A stretch of 64,000 bases of DNA, from assembly GCF_002277895.1 (NCBI RefSeq), contig NZ_CP023000.1:372001-436000 (forward strand). Reading direction: 5' to 3'. A program made the translations under genes and the position numbers. Of this stretch, positions 36,584 through 45,441 are shown piece by piece. This stretch comes from Rhizobium sp. 11515TR (GTDB taxonomy: Bacteria; Pseudomonadota; Alphaproteobacteria; Rhizobiales; Rhizobiaceae). The notes under the pieces are model-generated. The model was not told the origin of the DNA, made no database searches, and saw nothing but the letters and a program-made list of their open reading frames with translations. Within the stretch, counting starts at the first letter, position 1; the number at the start of each line of letters is the position of its first letter.

Positions 36584-38194
36584 ATGAAGCGATTGCAGTT
36601 TGTTCTCTCAATGTTCGTGATGACACGGATTCGCAGACGCAATGTGGGCAGGAACCGGTACGTGGCTAACGAGACCATATCGATAACAATTCCAGACATT
36701 GACTCATTGTCTGATGACGAACTTTCCAATTTTCTTTCCATGCGTGACGGCCGCTGGAGCCAACAAACCAAGGATCTTTTAGCCAAATTTGGTACGAACA
36801 AGCTCAACCTAAACAGGGCTTGGGCGGGGCTTTGGCAGAGTTGGTCCTGTCCTTGCTGCGGGCGCAACAAGTCGGAGATCGCCCGGATAAACTCGGCCGG
36901 AGTGCTTCTTTGTCAGATAGAAGTGCACCACGACCATCTTGGTGATTGGGCCGAGCGCAAATTTTCCGAGTTGAATCCGAGATCGGACGAGAAAGCGATG
37001 AACTTGCAGATCGACTGGTGTAAACAGCCGACGCTGCAGCTAGTGGAGCGATTTCCGCGAACCGCCATTTGCCTTGATTGCAATCTCGTAGAGGGAAAGG
37101 CAAAGGCCTGTCTCGGTAAGGAAATTTTTCGCGATTTTTCATTCTCACCGTCGGAGATCGCGCAGTTTATCACCGTGCAAGCGAACCAAGTTCACGGTTT
37201 CGATCGCGGCAAGGTCGCGGAAATCTGGAAGAAGGTGAAGGATGATGTCGAAGATCGGATCGATTTCGCGACGCGTATGGCCAGACGGTTCGCGAACGGC
37301 AAGAACCGCAGGCAAGTAGGTGGGCGCTCTGCGCCCGAATTCTGGATCGATAGTGAAGCGTTATTCTGGCGGATGCTGGGCCGAGACTCTTCACTCCTGT
37401 CCAATAGCAGGCTTGCGGAAAGGATTGTCGCGCGATCAACCGCCAGAGACGCGGTCGGAAATTCCACCGTCCCGAAAACCAGGCGGCCGGGCAAACCTCC
37501 GACAGATGCAGAATACGAAGCCATAGATCTGCAAAACGCCGAACAAAAGCACTGGGCCAGGTTTTCCGAAAATTGGAAATGCGACTGCTGCGGTCGCTCA
37601 AAGCGCTCAATTTGCAGAAAGGCCAACTCGGGAAAATGGACAGCCCGGATACATGCTATTAGAGACTGGAAGTTCACTGGATCGGAAGAAGACTATAGCG
37701 AGGACGAAGTCAGAGGCAATTTCTACATAGCTGATCACGTTCCGGCTTTTATTTGCCAGGACTGTCGGCACGTCATCTCGGAAATGCAGCGTCGCGATGA
37801 TTCACTAAGTGAAAACTCGGTGACCCTTTCTGACGTCAAGGGTTCGATATCGACTATTGCCGCCAATGAAATGCATCAGGTTGATTATGAGTACCTTATT
37901 GATCGGGCGTACGAGAACCACGGACTTCAGGACGCAATCGCATCTTATTTGGAGCTTGAAGGTATTGCTCGATCTTATCTTGAGCGCGCCAATTCGATCA
38001 TGAAGCGGCACCGCTGCTCGTTTGAGCAAGCGCGCGATCATCTTGTACATGATCATGCCACCCTGCTGGGTAAGTCAGTCACCGCCGCCGCCGATCACGT
38101 TGAATGGTATCTGGTTCGCGCTCATAAATTTGAGGCTTTGAGGGAAATAGAGCTCGGGCGTGCGCCCTTAGCTAAAACAGGCGGCGAGCGCTGA
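36584..38194 (+). CDS. protein with two HNH/zinc-type modules, one degenerate
   Basis: A 536-residue protein without a family name that I recognise. The first module has WSCPCCGRNKSEIAR (C89, C92), VHHDHL (H115-H118) and ICLDCN (C163, C166, N167), the layout of a zinc-bound HNH endonuclease. The second repeats KCDCCGRSKRSICR (C333, C336) and ICQDC (C391, C394) but has IHAIRDW in place of VHHDHLGDW, so it lost catalytic histidines and is probably structural or DNA-binding. It is divergent from gajA (143 bp apart) and lies at the right end of the defence cluster. Several start codons are possible; ATG 36584 is the first. A defence nuclease role is inferred from motif and location. Confidence 0.68.
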   Translation: MKRLQFVLSMFVMTRIRRRNVGRNRYVANETISITIPDIDSLSDDELSNFLSMRDGRWSQQTKDLLAKFGTNKLNLNRAWAGLWQSWSCPCCGRNKSEIARINSAGVLLCQIEVHHDHLGDWAERKFSELNPRSDEKAMNLQIDWCKQPTLQLVERFPRTAICLDCNLVEGKAKACLGKEIFRDFSFSPSEIAQFITVQANQVHGFDRGKVAEIWKKVKDDVEDRIDFATRMARRFANGKNRRQVGGRSAPEFWIDSEALFWRMLGRDSSLLSNSRLAERIVARSTARDAVGNSTVPKTRRPGKPPTDAEYEAIDLQNAEQKHWARFSENWKCDCCGRSKRSICRKANSGKWTARIHAIRDWKFTGSEEDYSEDEVRGNFYIADHVPAFICQDCRHVISEMQRRDDSLSENSVTLSDVKGSISTIAANEMHQVDYEYLIDRAYENHGLQDAIASYLELEGIARSYLERANSIMKRHRCSFEQARDHLVHDHATLLGKSVTAAADHVEWYLVRAHKFEALREIELGRAPLAKTGGER

Positions 38195-38291
38195 AGCCAA
38201 GTGCGATCGCGACCCACGCAAAAAATTGGAAAACGGCCATTGGCGATAACCTAGTGGGAAGCGCTGATCGTTTTCCAAGCCTAAAGCCGAA

Positions 38292-38798
38292 CTATCTTGT
38301 GGGCAGCTCTGCATGGTACGCTTCGGCGATCCGCAGCACCATTTGGGCCATTTGGTCATCAGGTATACGCAGGACCCCGTGCTCCGCCATCAATGCGTGA
38401 TATTGCTGCTCTTCAAGCGGCACACCTGCAGGCAAGGGGACGACATGAAAATGTAAGTGGCTGTTGGCTTGTCGGCTGCCGAGCGAAAGCACATAAATTC
38501 GCTCGGCGCGAAAGGTCTTTTTCAAGGCGCGAGACAACAGGTGCACCTTCTCCTGTAATCGGAGATATTCTTCCGTCGACATATCCTGAGCCAAATCCTC
38601 GCGGTGCTCTTTCGGGCAGACAAGGCAATATCCAGGCAACGTTGGGTACTTGCTCAGAAAGATAATCGTTTCGCCGTCCTCAAAAATCCGATGATGAAAG
38701 CAAGAGGGATCATTCCTGACCAAGCCACAGATGAAGCACGGTTTTGTTGTGCTGTCGTGCACATAGGCCTTGAGATCGAATGGTTGCCGGTCGTTCAT
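38292..38798 (-). CDS. HIT family hydrolase
   Basis: A 168-residue histidine-triad nucleotide hydrolase with the active motif HLHFHVVP and an N-terminal CFICG zinc-like motif. HIT proteins hydrolyse nucleotidyl phosphoramidates or dinucleoside polyphosphates. The start ATG follows a GGAGG site. It is convergent with the HNH gene and may or may not belong to the defence island. A second, truncated HIT gene of a different subfamily lies about 0.6 kb away. Confidence 0.88.
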   Translation of the reverse strand: MNDRQPFDLKAYVHDSTTKPCFICGLVRNDPSCFHHRIFEDGETIIFLSKYPTLPGYCLVCPKEHREDLAQDMSTEEYLRLQEKVHLLSRALKKTFRAERIYVLSLGSRQANSHLHFHVVPLPAGVPLEEQQYHALMAEHGVLRIPDDQMAQMVLRIAEAYHAELPTR

Positions 38799-38914
38799 TC
38801 TGAACCTCCGCCCTGTTGCTCGGCAGCGTATCGGCTTTCAATCTAGCGCATCAATTGAGGTTGTGAAGTTGTGCCGGTAATGCCAGCCAATCTGCCCCAG
38901 TTACGAGGGCCAAG

Positions 38915-38937
38915 GGTACGCGGGGCAAAAGGGGTGG
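38915..38937 (+). repeat. left terminal inverted repeat
   Basis: Reads GGTACGCGGGGCAAAAGGGG then TGG. The reverse complement at 39758-39780 differs at a single base (G to A at position 18). Confidence 0.65.
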
Positions 38938-39060
38938 CGCCGCGAACGTTTTGGAGATGATGAGGACGGACACACAGTTAGCTGTGCATAAGCAGCAGCC
39001 TTGAATCCGATGGCTGGCGTGGCCGATTCCGCCGGCGGGCAAAGCATGATTCCTTCTTGT

Positions 39061-39363
39061 TATGAGGAAGAAGCCACTGCCATCCATTGGGCATGTTGAG
39101 ACGCTGTCGCTGGTGGCGATGCGTCGACTCGTAGGCGGCCTTATCGAAGAGCTGCACGCGCTCAAGGCCGAGGTCACGGCACTGCGATCCGAGAGCGAGG
39201 TGCTGAGGGTCGACGGACCCGAAGGCTCACGCTTCAAATGATACAAGAACTTCCTGGTGCGCGATCTGGTTCTGTCGGCGGAGCTCGTGAACTATCGCCG
39301 GGAGCGCTGGCTGACGCCCCAGGGCAAATTGATCACCGCTCCCTTGCCAGACGGCGTTGCCAG
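39061..39363 (+). pseudogene. transposase remnant (IS66-like)
   Basis: An ATG at 39061 opens MRKKPLPSIGHVETLSLVA and LIEELHALKAEVTALRSE, the coiled N-terminus of an IS66-like transposase. After an in-frame TGA at 39239-39241 (expected glycine) the frame continues YKNFLVRDLVLSAEL and YRRERWLTPQGKLITAPLP, the next conserved block. The rest is lost at the junction with the HIT fragment near 39366. The family assignment is from memory of similar rhizobial transposases. Confidence 0.55.
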
Positions 39364-39365
39364 CG

Positions 39366-39617
39366 GCAACCAATATTATATCCCTGCGGCTGTTCCTTAT
39401 CTAAATAAGTCTTGGCCTCTGCCAATAGATCGAAGGTGTCTGACCGTTCCTCACGGGTCAGGTCAAAGGGAGTGGCGACATGGCGAAACGGGATGATCAT
39501 GCCCGAGCAGCGTAGAATAGGGTCTCCGGTGTTCAGGAAGTAACAGTTGCCGTTAGCAAGCACTGCTGGTTCCTGTTCGCCTCGGTTCTCGCTGCAGAAG
39601 GGGCACACCGATGTCAT
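39366..39617 (-). pseudogene. truncated HIT family gene
   Basis: The frame from ATG 39617 encodes MTSVCPFCSENRGEQEP, FLNTGDPILRCSGMIIPFRHV and a helix, then GYNIG, the start of the HIT strand that normally runs to the HxHxH motif. After GYNIG it runs into transposase-remnant DNA (CRWQRRLARER), so the catalytic histidines are gone. It is a different subfamily from the intact HIT gene at 38292-38798. Confidence 0.65.
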
Positions 39618-39757
39618 CCCTGATTAGCTCCGACAATGAGCAGTTCGCGGGCGAGTACCGCGAGACGGCAACAGCCATGTGACAAAACAGCTTCCACTGA
39701 TCCATAGCCATCCGTGACTGAGCGATACCTATAAAATTGCCCAGCCCTGAGCCGTCT

Positions 39758-39780
39758 CCACCTCTTTTGCCCCGCGTACC
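39758..39780 (-). repeat. right terminal inverted repeat
   Basis: Inverted partner of 38915-38937 (22 of 23 bp). Confidence 0.65.
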
Positions 39781-39996
39781 TCCGCGTACGGGTATGGTTT
39801 GCAAGTTTGCATATTATTAACCATATGAATTGACGCGGTTCTTTCGTCATAGTGAATCGAACCTAGCGTTTGCTTCCGTTGCTTAGACGGCAGTTTTCTG
39901 CGTCGGTTATTAGCGATAGTATTCAGGTATCGATAGTGATGGACTGCGAGCCGCAGAGGCACTAAAATCGTGCCATATCATAGCCGCGGGAACGTT

Positions 39997-41169
39997 ATGC
40001 CGAAGCCTAAAACTCTCCCCTCCCCCGCCGATCCGGTGCTGAGCCGCGCCGAGGAACTGGATGCGCTCGACGCCATCCTGCCCTTCGCCCGACGCGATCA
40101 GCTCGCGACCCTGCTGACCGACGACGACGTCGCGACGCTCAAACATCTGGCCAGGGAGGGCATGGGCGCCAATACCCTTCGGGCGCTCGCCTCCGATCTC
40201 GGCTATCTCGAGGCCTGGTGCGAGCTCGCCACCGGTGCTCCCCTACCCTGGCCGGCGCCAGAAAGCCTTCTCCTGAAATTCGTCGCCCATCATCTCTGGG
40301 ATCCGGTCGAGCGTGCCAAGGATTCTTCCCACGGCATGCCTGATGACGTCGAGATCGGATTGCGTACCAAAGGCCTGCTGCGTGTCGATGGACCGCACGC
40401 GCCAGACACAGTGCGCCGGCGGCTGACCTCCTGGTCGATCCTGACGCGCTGGCGCGGGCTGACAGGATCTTTTGCTGCTCCGTCTCTAAAGAGTGCGATG
40501 CGGCTGGCCGTACGCGCTGCATCGCGGCAACGCCGCCGTAAAAGCAAGAAAGCCGTCACTGGTGATGTTCTAGCAAAATTGCTGGCGACTTGCGATGGCG
40601 AGCGCCTCGTCGACCTTCGCGATCGCGCCCTGTTGCTGACCGCCTTTGCCTCCGGCGGTCGCCGACGCTCGGAAGTCGCCGACCTGCGGGTCGAGGATCT
40701 GGTCGACGAGGAGCCAGTGCATGCCGACCCAAGAGACCCCACCTCCCCTCTTCTACCGTGTCTCACCATCAATCTTGGCCGCACAAAGACGACGACGGCA
40801 GACGACCGCGTGCATGTGGTTCTGATCGGCCGGCCGGTCGAAGCGCTGAAACAATGGCTTGCAGAGGCCAGAATCGATACAGGGCCGGTGTTCCGGCGCA
40901 TCGATCAGTGGGGCAATATCGACCGGCGAGCGCTGACGCCGCAGTCGGTCAATTTGATCCTGAAGACGCGTTGCGGCCAAGCGGATCTCGATCCGGAGGT
41001 ATTTTCGGCCCATGGGCTGCGATCGGGGTATCTGACCGAGGCGGCCAATCGTGGTGTTCCCCTGCAAGAAGCCATGCAACAGTCTTTGCATAAGTCGGTG
41101 GCGCAGGCAGCAAGCTATTACAACAATGCCGAGCAGAAGAACGGGCGAGCGGCACGCCTGGCAATGTAG
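39997..41169 (+). CDS. tyrosine recombinase/site-specific integrase
   Basis: A 390-residue recombinase with an N-terminal SAM-like core-binding region and a C-terminal catalytic domain: R in FASGGRRRSEVADL, HGLRSGY (HxxR) and the nucleophile tyrosine in AASYYN near residue 375. The ATG at 39997 is one choice; an in-frame GTG or ATG slightly upstream (39970) is possible. It lies at the right edge of the defence genes and may have mobilised the island, but no matching attachment repeats were found. Confidence 0.87.
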   Translation: MPKPKTLPSPADPVLSRAEELDALDAILPFARRDQLATLLTDDDVATLKHLAREGMGANTLRALASDLGYLEAWCELATGAPLPWPAPESLLLKFVAHHLWDPVERAKDSSHGMPDDVEIGLRTKGLLRVDGPHAPDTVRRRLTSWSILTRWRGLTGSFAAPSLKSAMRLAVRAASRQRRRKSKKAVTGDVLAKLLATCDGERLVDLRDRALLLTAFASGGRRRSEVADLRVEDLVDEEPVHADPRDPTSPLLPCLTINLGRTKTTTADDRVHVVLIGRPVEALKQWLAEARIDTGPVFRRIDQWGNIDRRALTPQSVNLILKTRCGQADLDPEVFSAHGLRSGYLTEAANRGVPLQEAMQQSLHKSVAQAASYYNNAEQKNGRAARLAM

Positions 41170-41286
41170 CCGAAGCTGACCAGCCTTTCGGCATCCTTTG
41201 TGGCCGCATCAATAATTTCTTCCACTGACCGGGCAAATAACTCCACCGCATTATGGGAGTGGGCGGATATCTACTGTGCTGTACCG

Positions 41287-41685
41287 TCAGGGCAAAAGCT
41301 GCGCCGCTTGACCCTGCTCTGCAAGTAGTTCAACCGCCTTTTTATCGAACGAGACGAAGGTTTCGCCACCTAACCAACTGCCCTCATAGGCCATGATACC
41401 GTCGGCAAAATCGCCTCCGGCCTCGAGGATCGCAAGCCCGGCCTCAACCGCGGGCCGGTTCATGACCACATTTCCGGCATCCAACAAATCGCGGATCGTC
41501 ACGGCCACATCTTCTTTCGACAGCTTCGCCCCGCGGCGCAATATCCAAACCAATTCACACAGGCACGGCAAGGACACCGCGATGAGCGAGGCCTCTCTCA
41601 GGAGCTTGCTCGCGGCACGGCCTTGCTCTACATCGTCCTGCAAAACGGCACGAGCCAGCACGTTTGTATCGACGGAGATTTTCAT
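41287..41685 (-). CDS. PIN-domain toxin (VapC-like)
   Basis: A 132-residue PIN ribonuclease with acidic residues D6 (SVDTNVLA), E44 (CELVW), D93 (GGDFADGIMAY region) and D114 (FVSFDKKA). PIN toxins cleave tRNA or rRNA and are held by a cognate antitoxin. The start overlaps the antitoxin stop by 4 bp, the standard layout of type II toxin-antitoxin operons. It lies just beyond the integrase and may stabilise the island. Confidence 0.9.
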   Translation of the reverse strand: MKISVDTNVLARAVLQDDVEQGRAASKLLREASLIAVSLPCLCELVWILRRGAKLSKEDVAVTIRDLLDAGNVVMNRPAVEAGLAILEAGGDFADGIMAYEGSWLGGETFVSFDKKAVELLAEQGQAAQLLP

Positions 41686-41933
41686 TCGTCACCCGCCCAA
41701 CCGGCGGCCGCAAGATCATTCATTTCCTCAATCGTTATGGGCTTTCTAACCTTGCCCGCATGCCGACCGATAAAGTTATCAATAGTTCCAGTGGGCTTTG
41801 CAGCTTTCACCCGAAGCTCGCCGCCGGGGAGTTTGTCAAAGTCGATGCGTTCGCCCGGCTTGATGCCGAGGTGCTGCAGTAAATCCCGCTTTAACGTGAC
41901 CTGCCCTTTCATCGTTACCGCCAGTGAAGTCAT
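41682..41933 (-). CDS. AbrB/SpoVT-family antitoxin (VapB-like)
   Basis: An 83-residue protein with an N-terminal swapped-hairpin AbrB domain (AVTMKGQVTLKRDLLQHLGI, GERIDFDKLPGGELRV) and a C-terminal toxin-binding tail. The ATG at 41933 follows AAAGGA; the longer upstream frame is spurious. It heads the operon with the PIN toxin and probably autorepresses through the palindrome 22 bp upstream. Confidence 0.88.
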   Translation of the reverse strand: MTSLAVTMKGQVTLKRDLLQHLGIKPGERIDFDKLPGGELRVKAAKPTGTIDNFIGRHAGKVRKPITIEEMNDLAAAGWAGDE

Positions 41934-41954
41934 AGGGACATTCCTTTCGTTGAG

Positions 41955-41969
41955 TACTATTAAATAGTA
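41955..41969. promoter_or_regulatory. palindromic operator of the toxin-antitoxin operon
   Basis: TACTAT, TAA, ATAGTA: a perfect 6-bp inverted repeat 22 bp upstream of the antitoxin start, as expected for autoregulation by an AbrB-type antitoxin. Confidence 0.55.
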
Positions 41970-42172
41970 ATTGAAATTCGCATTACCAGCAAGCAAGTCA
42001 AGAACCTTACTGACCAACATTCCAGCCTCGACCAGTTTGCCGCTTGGCCGCTCGAACTCGGAGTTTTCTCGGTGGCGAACCCCTACCTTCAGAACGACGG
42101 TGAAGCGGTACTGCAAGACTCCATGGTTCTGCTTCCTGGACATTCTCGCCCTCAGACAAATCTTGAGAGCCA

Positions 42173-43021
42173 GTGATCATTCCGGCATCCAGGAGTTCCA
42201 CCGGCTGTTGCGGAACGGCATGCAGATCCTCGAAGGTCTTCTGCACGCTCGTTATGCTCGGCACGTTGCGCGCTTTCTTCGGGCCGGCGCAGCAATCCTT
42301 GATGCCCGACCTCGTGCCGCGGCAAGATCTCGCAAGTGCCATTGCCTGGGGGACCTCCTCCTGGCAGATCGCGGCCGTGTGTGGACCGGTCGCAGGCGGC
42401 CTGCTTTACGGCATCTCACCGGAAGCGGCCTACATTGCCTCTCTCGTGTTGCTGACTATTGCCATGGTCCTGGCGGCAGGCATCCGCTTTCCGGCGCGCG
42501 CCGCGGACATCGGCCGAAAGGAGAAGCCAACCTTCGAAACCTTGGTGGCCGGTTTCCATTACATCTGGAGGGAGAAGATCATGCTCGGCGCCATCTCCTT
42601 CGATCTGTTCGCCATGTTGCTCGGTGGAGCCTCGGCACTGTTGCCCGTCTATGCGCGCGACATTCTGACTGTCGGCCCTTGGGGGCTCGGTTTGCTGCGC
42701 GCCGCACCGGGCATCGGCTCGATCCTGGTGGCGGCCTTCCTGCTGCGCCATCCGATCAAAGACCATGCCGGCGTGATCATGTTTGCCTGCGTCTCCCTGG
42801 TCGGTTTCTTCATCGCCGTGTTTGGCGCCTCGACGGAGATCTGGCTGTCAGTGCTGGCGCTCGGCCTGATGGGCGGCTTCGATATGGTGAGCGTCTATTT
42901 TCCATATCCGGCCGAGAGCTTCATGATCGACCAGTCGCCCTGGATTTATAGGGGAGCTCTGGTCGCCATTGTCGGCGTTGTCGTGATCGCGCTGGCGCGA
43001 CGCAAGCGGCCGTCCCCGTGA
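42173..43021 (+). pseudogene. truncated and rearranged MFS transporter gene
   Basis: From about 42236 the frame matches the middle of an MFS exporter (EntS-like): LRAFFGPAQQSLMPDLVPR, GPVAGGLLYGISPEAAYIAS, LLPVYARDIL and GLGLLRAAPGIGS. The N-terminal four helices are missing; upstream sequence is unrelated. Near 42900 the normal FDMVSVYVR stretch changes to FDMVSVYFPYPAES and about 70 residues before the last helix are gone. With both ends damaged it cannot be a full 12-helix transporter. Confidence 0.7.
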
Positions 43022-43381
43022 TTGCACCTCTTCACTCGTGTCACAGGAATCTCTTCGCTCTGCACTGCGGGACCCCGGCGAAAACGATCAGCGTATAGAT
43101 CGGAAGCTTCGCGGAACGCCTGAAGGTGGGCGCACTGAAGAGTGCATCTTGACAGGCAATCCTCATCCGGCGGGGCACAGTCGCTCCGCTGGATCGCGAA
43201 GATTTATCAAGCGAGGCCGCTGCCAAGTCGCAGGGGCGCCAATGGCGATCGACATCTGTGCGGCTTGAGGCCGTTCAGCAGTCGTTCAGATGCATGTGGC
43301 TAGCAAGTAATAGGTGGTATTCTGTGGAGGGCGGCATGGCGTTAAAGGGTACTGTCGGCTCGAAGCGGACACCGCAGACGA
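43022..43381. other. intergenic region, nothing recognised
   Basis: About 360 bp between the MFS remnant and the SDR gene stop. Small frames on both strands lack family resemblance. Confidence 0.4.
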
Positions 43382-44191
43382 TTAAAGTCCCGGCCACATG
43401 CCGCCGTCGAGCCGTAGGTTCGCTCCCGTGATATAGCTGGCGCGCGGACTTACGAGAAAGGCGATGGCATCGGCGATCTCCTCAAGCGTTCCAACCCTGC
43501 CCATGGGGACTTCGGCAAACATCGGCAGCACGATTTTCTCGATTTCGGTCCATGGTGCGTCTGACGCAAAACCTTGCGCGGCGGCGACCTTTCTGAAGCC
43601 TTCGTCTAATCTGTCGCTGTGAATCGTTCCGGGCGACACCGTGTTCGCCGTAATACCATCCATGGAAACCTCCTTTGCCAGCGAGGCCGTCATCGCGATC
43701 ATAGCAGCCTTGGCGGCAGCGTAATCGGGCCTTTTCGCAGGAGCCATCATCGCGGCCATGCTGGAGATATTGACGATTCTTCCCCATTTAGCAGCCCGCA
43801 TGTTTGGCAACAGCCGAGCGGTCATCCTTACTGCCGCCAGCACGTTTCGGTCGTACTCAGATGCCCATGTCTCCGGGCGAGTGGTGCTCCAGTCTTCAGG
43901 CTCGCCAGAGCCCCCCGCATTGTTGATCAAGATTTCTACGGGTTTAACGAAAGCCTGGGCATCATTGACGAGCCCTTCTACGTCATCGTCATTCGTCAGA
44001 TCGCCAAAGACCGCATGGGCGCGGCCACCCTGGGTGACGATGTCGTGGGCGACTTCTTCGGTACTCGTTTTGTTACGGCCATGGACGATGACGATAGCGC
44101 CCTCACGCGCCAGACCTTTGGCAACGCCTTCGCCGATACCCTTGCTGCTTCCTGTGACAAGCGCAATTTTTCCATCAAGTTTCAAATCCAC
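43382..44191 (-). CDS. short-chain dehydrogenase/reductase
   Basis: A 269-residue classical SDR: TGSSKGIGEG cofactor motif (about 13-22), NNAGG, catalytic Y-x3-K in YAAAKAAM, and the C-terminal ITGANLRLDGGMWPG. The substrate is unknown. It is divergent from an HxlR regulator gene with 47 bp between, so that regulator probably controls it. The same SDR/HxlR pairing recurs 1.3 kb to the right. Confidence 0.88.
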   Translation of the reverse strand: MDLKLDGKIALVTGSSKGIGEGVAKGLAREGAIVIVHGRNKTSTEEVAHDIVTQGGRAHAVFGDLTNDDDVEGLVNDAQAFVKPVEILINNAGGSGEPEDWSTTRPETWASEYDRNVLAAVRMTARLLPNMRAAKWGRIVNISSMAAMMAPAKRPDYAAAKAAMIAMTASLAKEVSMDGITANTVSPGTIHSDRLDEGFRKVAAAQGFASDAPWTEIEKIVLPMFAEVPMGRVGTLEEIADAIAFLVSPRASYITGANLRLDGGMWPGL

Positions 44192-44238
44192 TTGGCAATC
44201 CCCATCTTACTGCGATGTACTGATAAGGGGACAAGACG

Positions 44239-44631
44239 ATGAACGAGGCAATTACGCACTTTAAGGTGCCTATCGAACGAGAACCAAGGGAGGTTTGTCT
44301 CGGCCCCGATGGATCGGTTGCACATGTGACCAGAGTGCTTCGAATGATCACTGGTCGTTGGAAGCTACCCATCCTGTTTCGGCTGTTTGCCGAGCCATCG
44401 ATGCGAGCGTCACAGTTCATGCGAGACATCCCAGACATTTCTCAGAAAATGCTCACACAACACCTTCGGGAGTTGGAGTGCGACGGCCTTGTCGCAAGAC
44501 GCGACTTTGGTGAGCAGCCGCCCCGGGTCGAATATTATCTTACGGTTGCTGGCCGTGGTCTTATGCCGGTCTTGATGGCGGCGCGGGAATTTTCGAGGGA
44601 CTACCCGGAAGCGTCCGACCGACGACCATGA
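44239..44631 (+). CDS. HxlR family transcriptional regulator
   Basis: A 130-residue winged-helix protein with the HxlR core: VLRMITGRWKLPILFRLF, IPDISQKMLTQHLRELECDGLVAR and VEYYLTVAGRGLMPVL. Such regulators respond to electrophiles, aldehydes or redox state and often control divergent oxidoreductases. The short gap to the SDR contains an imperfect inverted repeat CTTACTG/CTGATAAG (44204-44225) that could be the operator. Confidence 0.88.
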   Translation: MNEAITHFKVPIEREPREVCLGPDGSVAHVTRVLRMITGRWKLPILFRLFAEPSMRASQFMRDIPDISQKMLTQHLRELECDGLVARRDFGEQPPRVEYYLTVAGRGLMPVLMAAREFSRDYPEASDRRP

Positions 44632-44853
44632 GCGCTGAGGAAGCGGCCTGTTGCGCTTAGTCAACGTGCGAGGGAAACGCCGCTTACCGATCTTCTCCAA
44701 AGTGAAGCCATTGAAATTATTGGAATGTCGCAGCTGGAAATAGAATTTTCCATTTAATCGGCTAAAGAACAGATAACCTAATTTATGGAACGAAGGGCCG
44801 TCTATCTACTTCGTCTTCAAGGGCAAAGTGTCGCCCGAACAGGAGCAGGGCTG

Positions 44854-45000
44854 ATGCGGGACATTATCGTCACGATCGCGCACGCGCTCGCCACGATCAT
44901 CTTCTGCATCTTTCTAGGATGGCTTGCTGGCAAACTGAAGATGATGCGCGTCGAACATGCTAGACAGTGTCGAGAGCGTCGGCACGTGCAGCTTCCATCA
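44854..45000 (+). pseudogene. fragment of an AEC family (auxin efflux carrier-like) transporter
   Basis: The frame starting at ATG 44854 encodes MRDIIVTIAHALATII then FLGWLAGKLKMMRVEHA, the first membrane helix and following loop of AEC permeases. After that homology stops (RQCRERRHV) and the HxlR gene begins on the other strand. Only about 40 of some 310 residues remain. The intergenic DNA around it (44632-44853) shows no other gene. Confidence 0.55.
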
Positions 45001-45441
45001 GGACGTTTCCCCGATTGAAGTCAAGCTCTTGCGGTCATACTCCTCTTGAGACTGTTCCATGGCCGCTCCGTTTGTCATCGCCCACTGGTAGAGCGCCGCG
45101 AAGGGCTCGCGAAGAGACTCGGCCATCGGCGTGATGGAGTACTCGACGCCCACCGGGGCTGTCGGCAAAACATGCCTTCGAACGAGTCCGTTTCTCTCGA
45201 GACGCTTGAGCGCATCCGCGAGGGCCTTGTGCGTTATGCCGTCGAGACGACGCATGATCTCGTTGAAGCGTGACGGTTTCGTGCAGAGTACGCTTAGGAT
45301 CAGGAGCGACCACTTATTTGCGACTTGCTCAAGCACCGGCCTCGCCCTTTTTGCATCGATCAATGCCTCATCGATCAGCTTCTTTGTCGACTTTTGGGCT
45401 CGTACAGCGGTTGCAGTTCTCGTGTCGATAGAACTTGGCAC
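44998..45441 (-). CDS. HxlR family transcriptional regulator
   Basis: A 147-residue winged-helix regulator: VLEQVANKWSLLILSVL, FNEIMRRLDGITHKALADAL, LERNGLVRR and VEYSITPMAESLREPF. It is divergent from the SDR at 45541, and the gap contains a perfect palindrome, so it probably controls both genes. It has a longer N-terminus (about 30 residues) than the HxlR at 44239 and belongs to a different subgroup. Confidence 0.9.
   Translation of the reverse strand: MPSSIDTRTATAVRAQKSTKKLIDEALIDAKRARPVLEQVANKWSLLILSVLCTKPSRFNEIMRRLDGITHKALADALKRLERNGLVRRHVLPTAPVGVEYSITPMAESLREPFAALYQWAMTNGAAMEQSQEEYDRKSLTSIGETS

Larger units (their letters stand above)
38915..39780. mobile_element. remnant insertion element with matching terminal inverted repeats
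   Basis: A stretch of 866 bp is bounded by near-identical inverted ends (GGTACGCGGGGCAAAAG...), 22 of 23 bp matching. Inside is a degenerate transposase (39061-39363) and a piece of a HIT gene (39366-39617). No flanking target duplication is evident. The internal disruption suggests a decayed IS66-like or related element that recombined with other DNA. Confidence 0.6.

Noticed and set aside
38915..39780. Intact insertion sequence
   Set aside because: The transposase has an in-frame stop and is truncated, and no target-site duplication flanks the ends.
40290..40901. 203-codon minus-strand frame within the integrase
   Set aside because: Arginine/serine-rich shadow of the recombinase gene.
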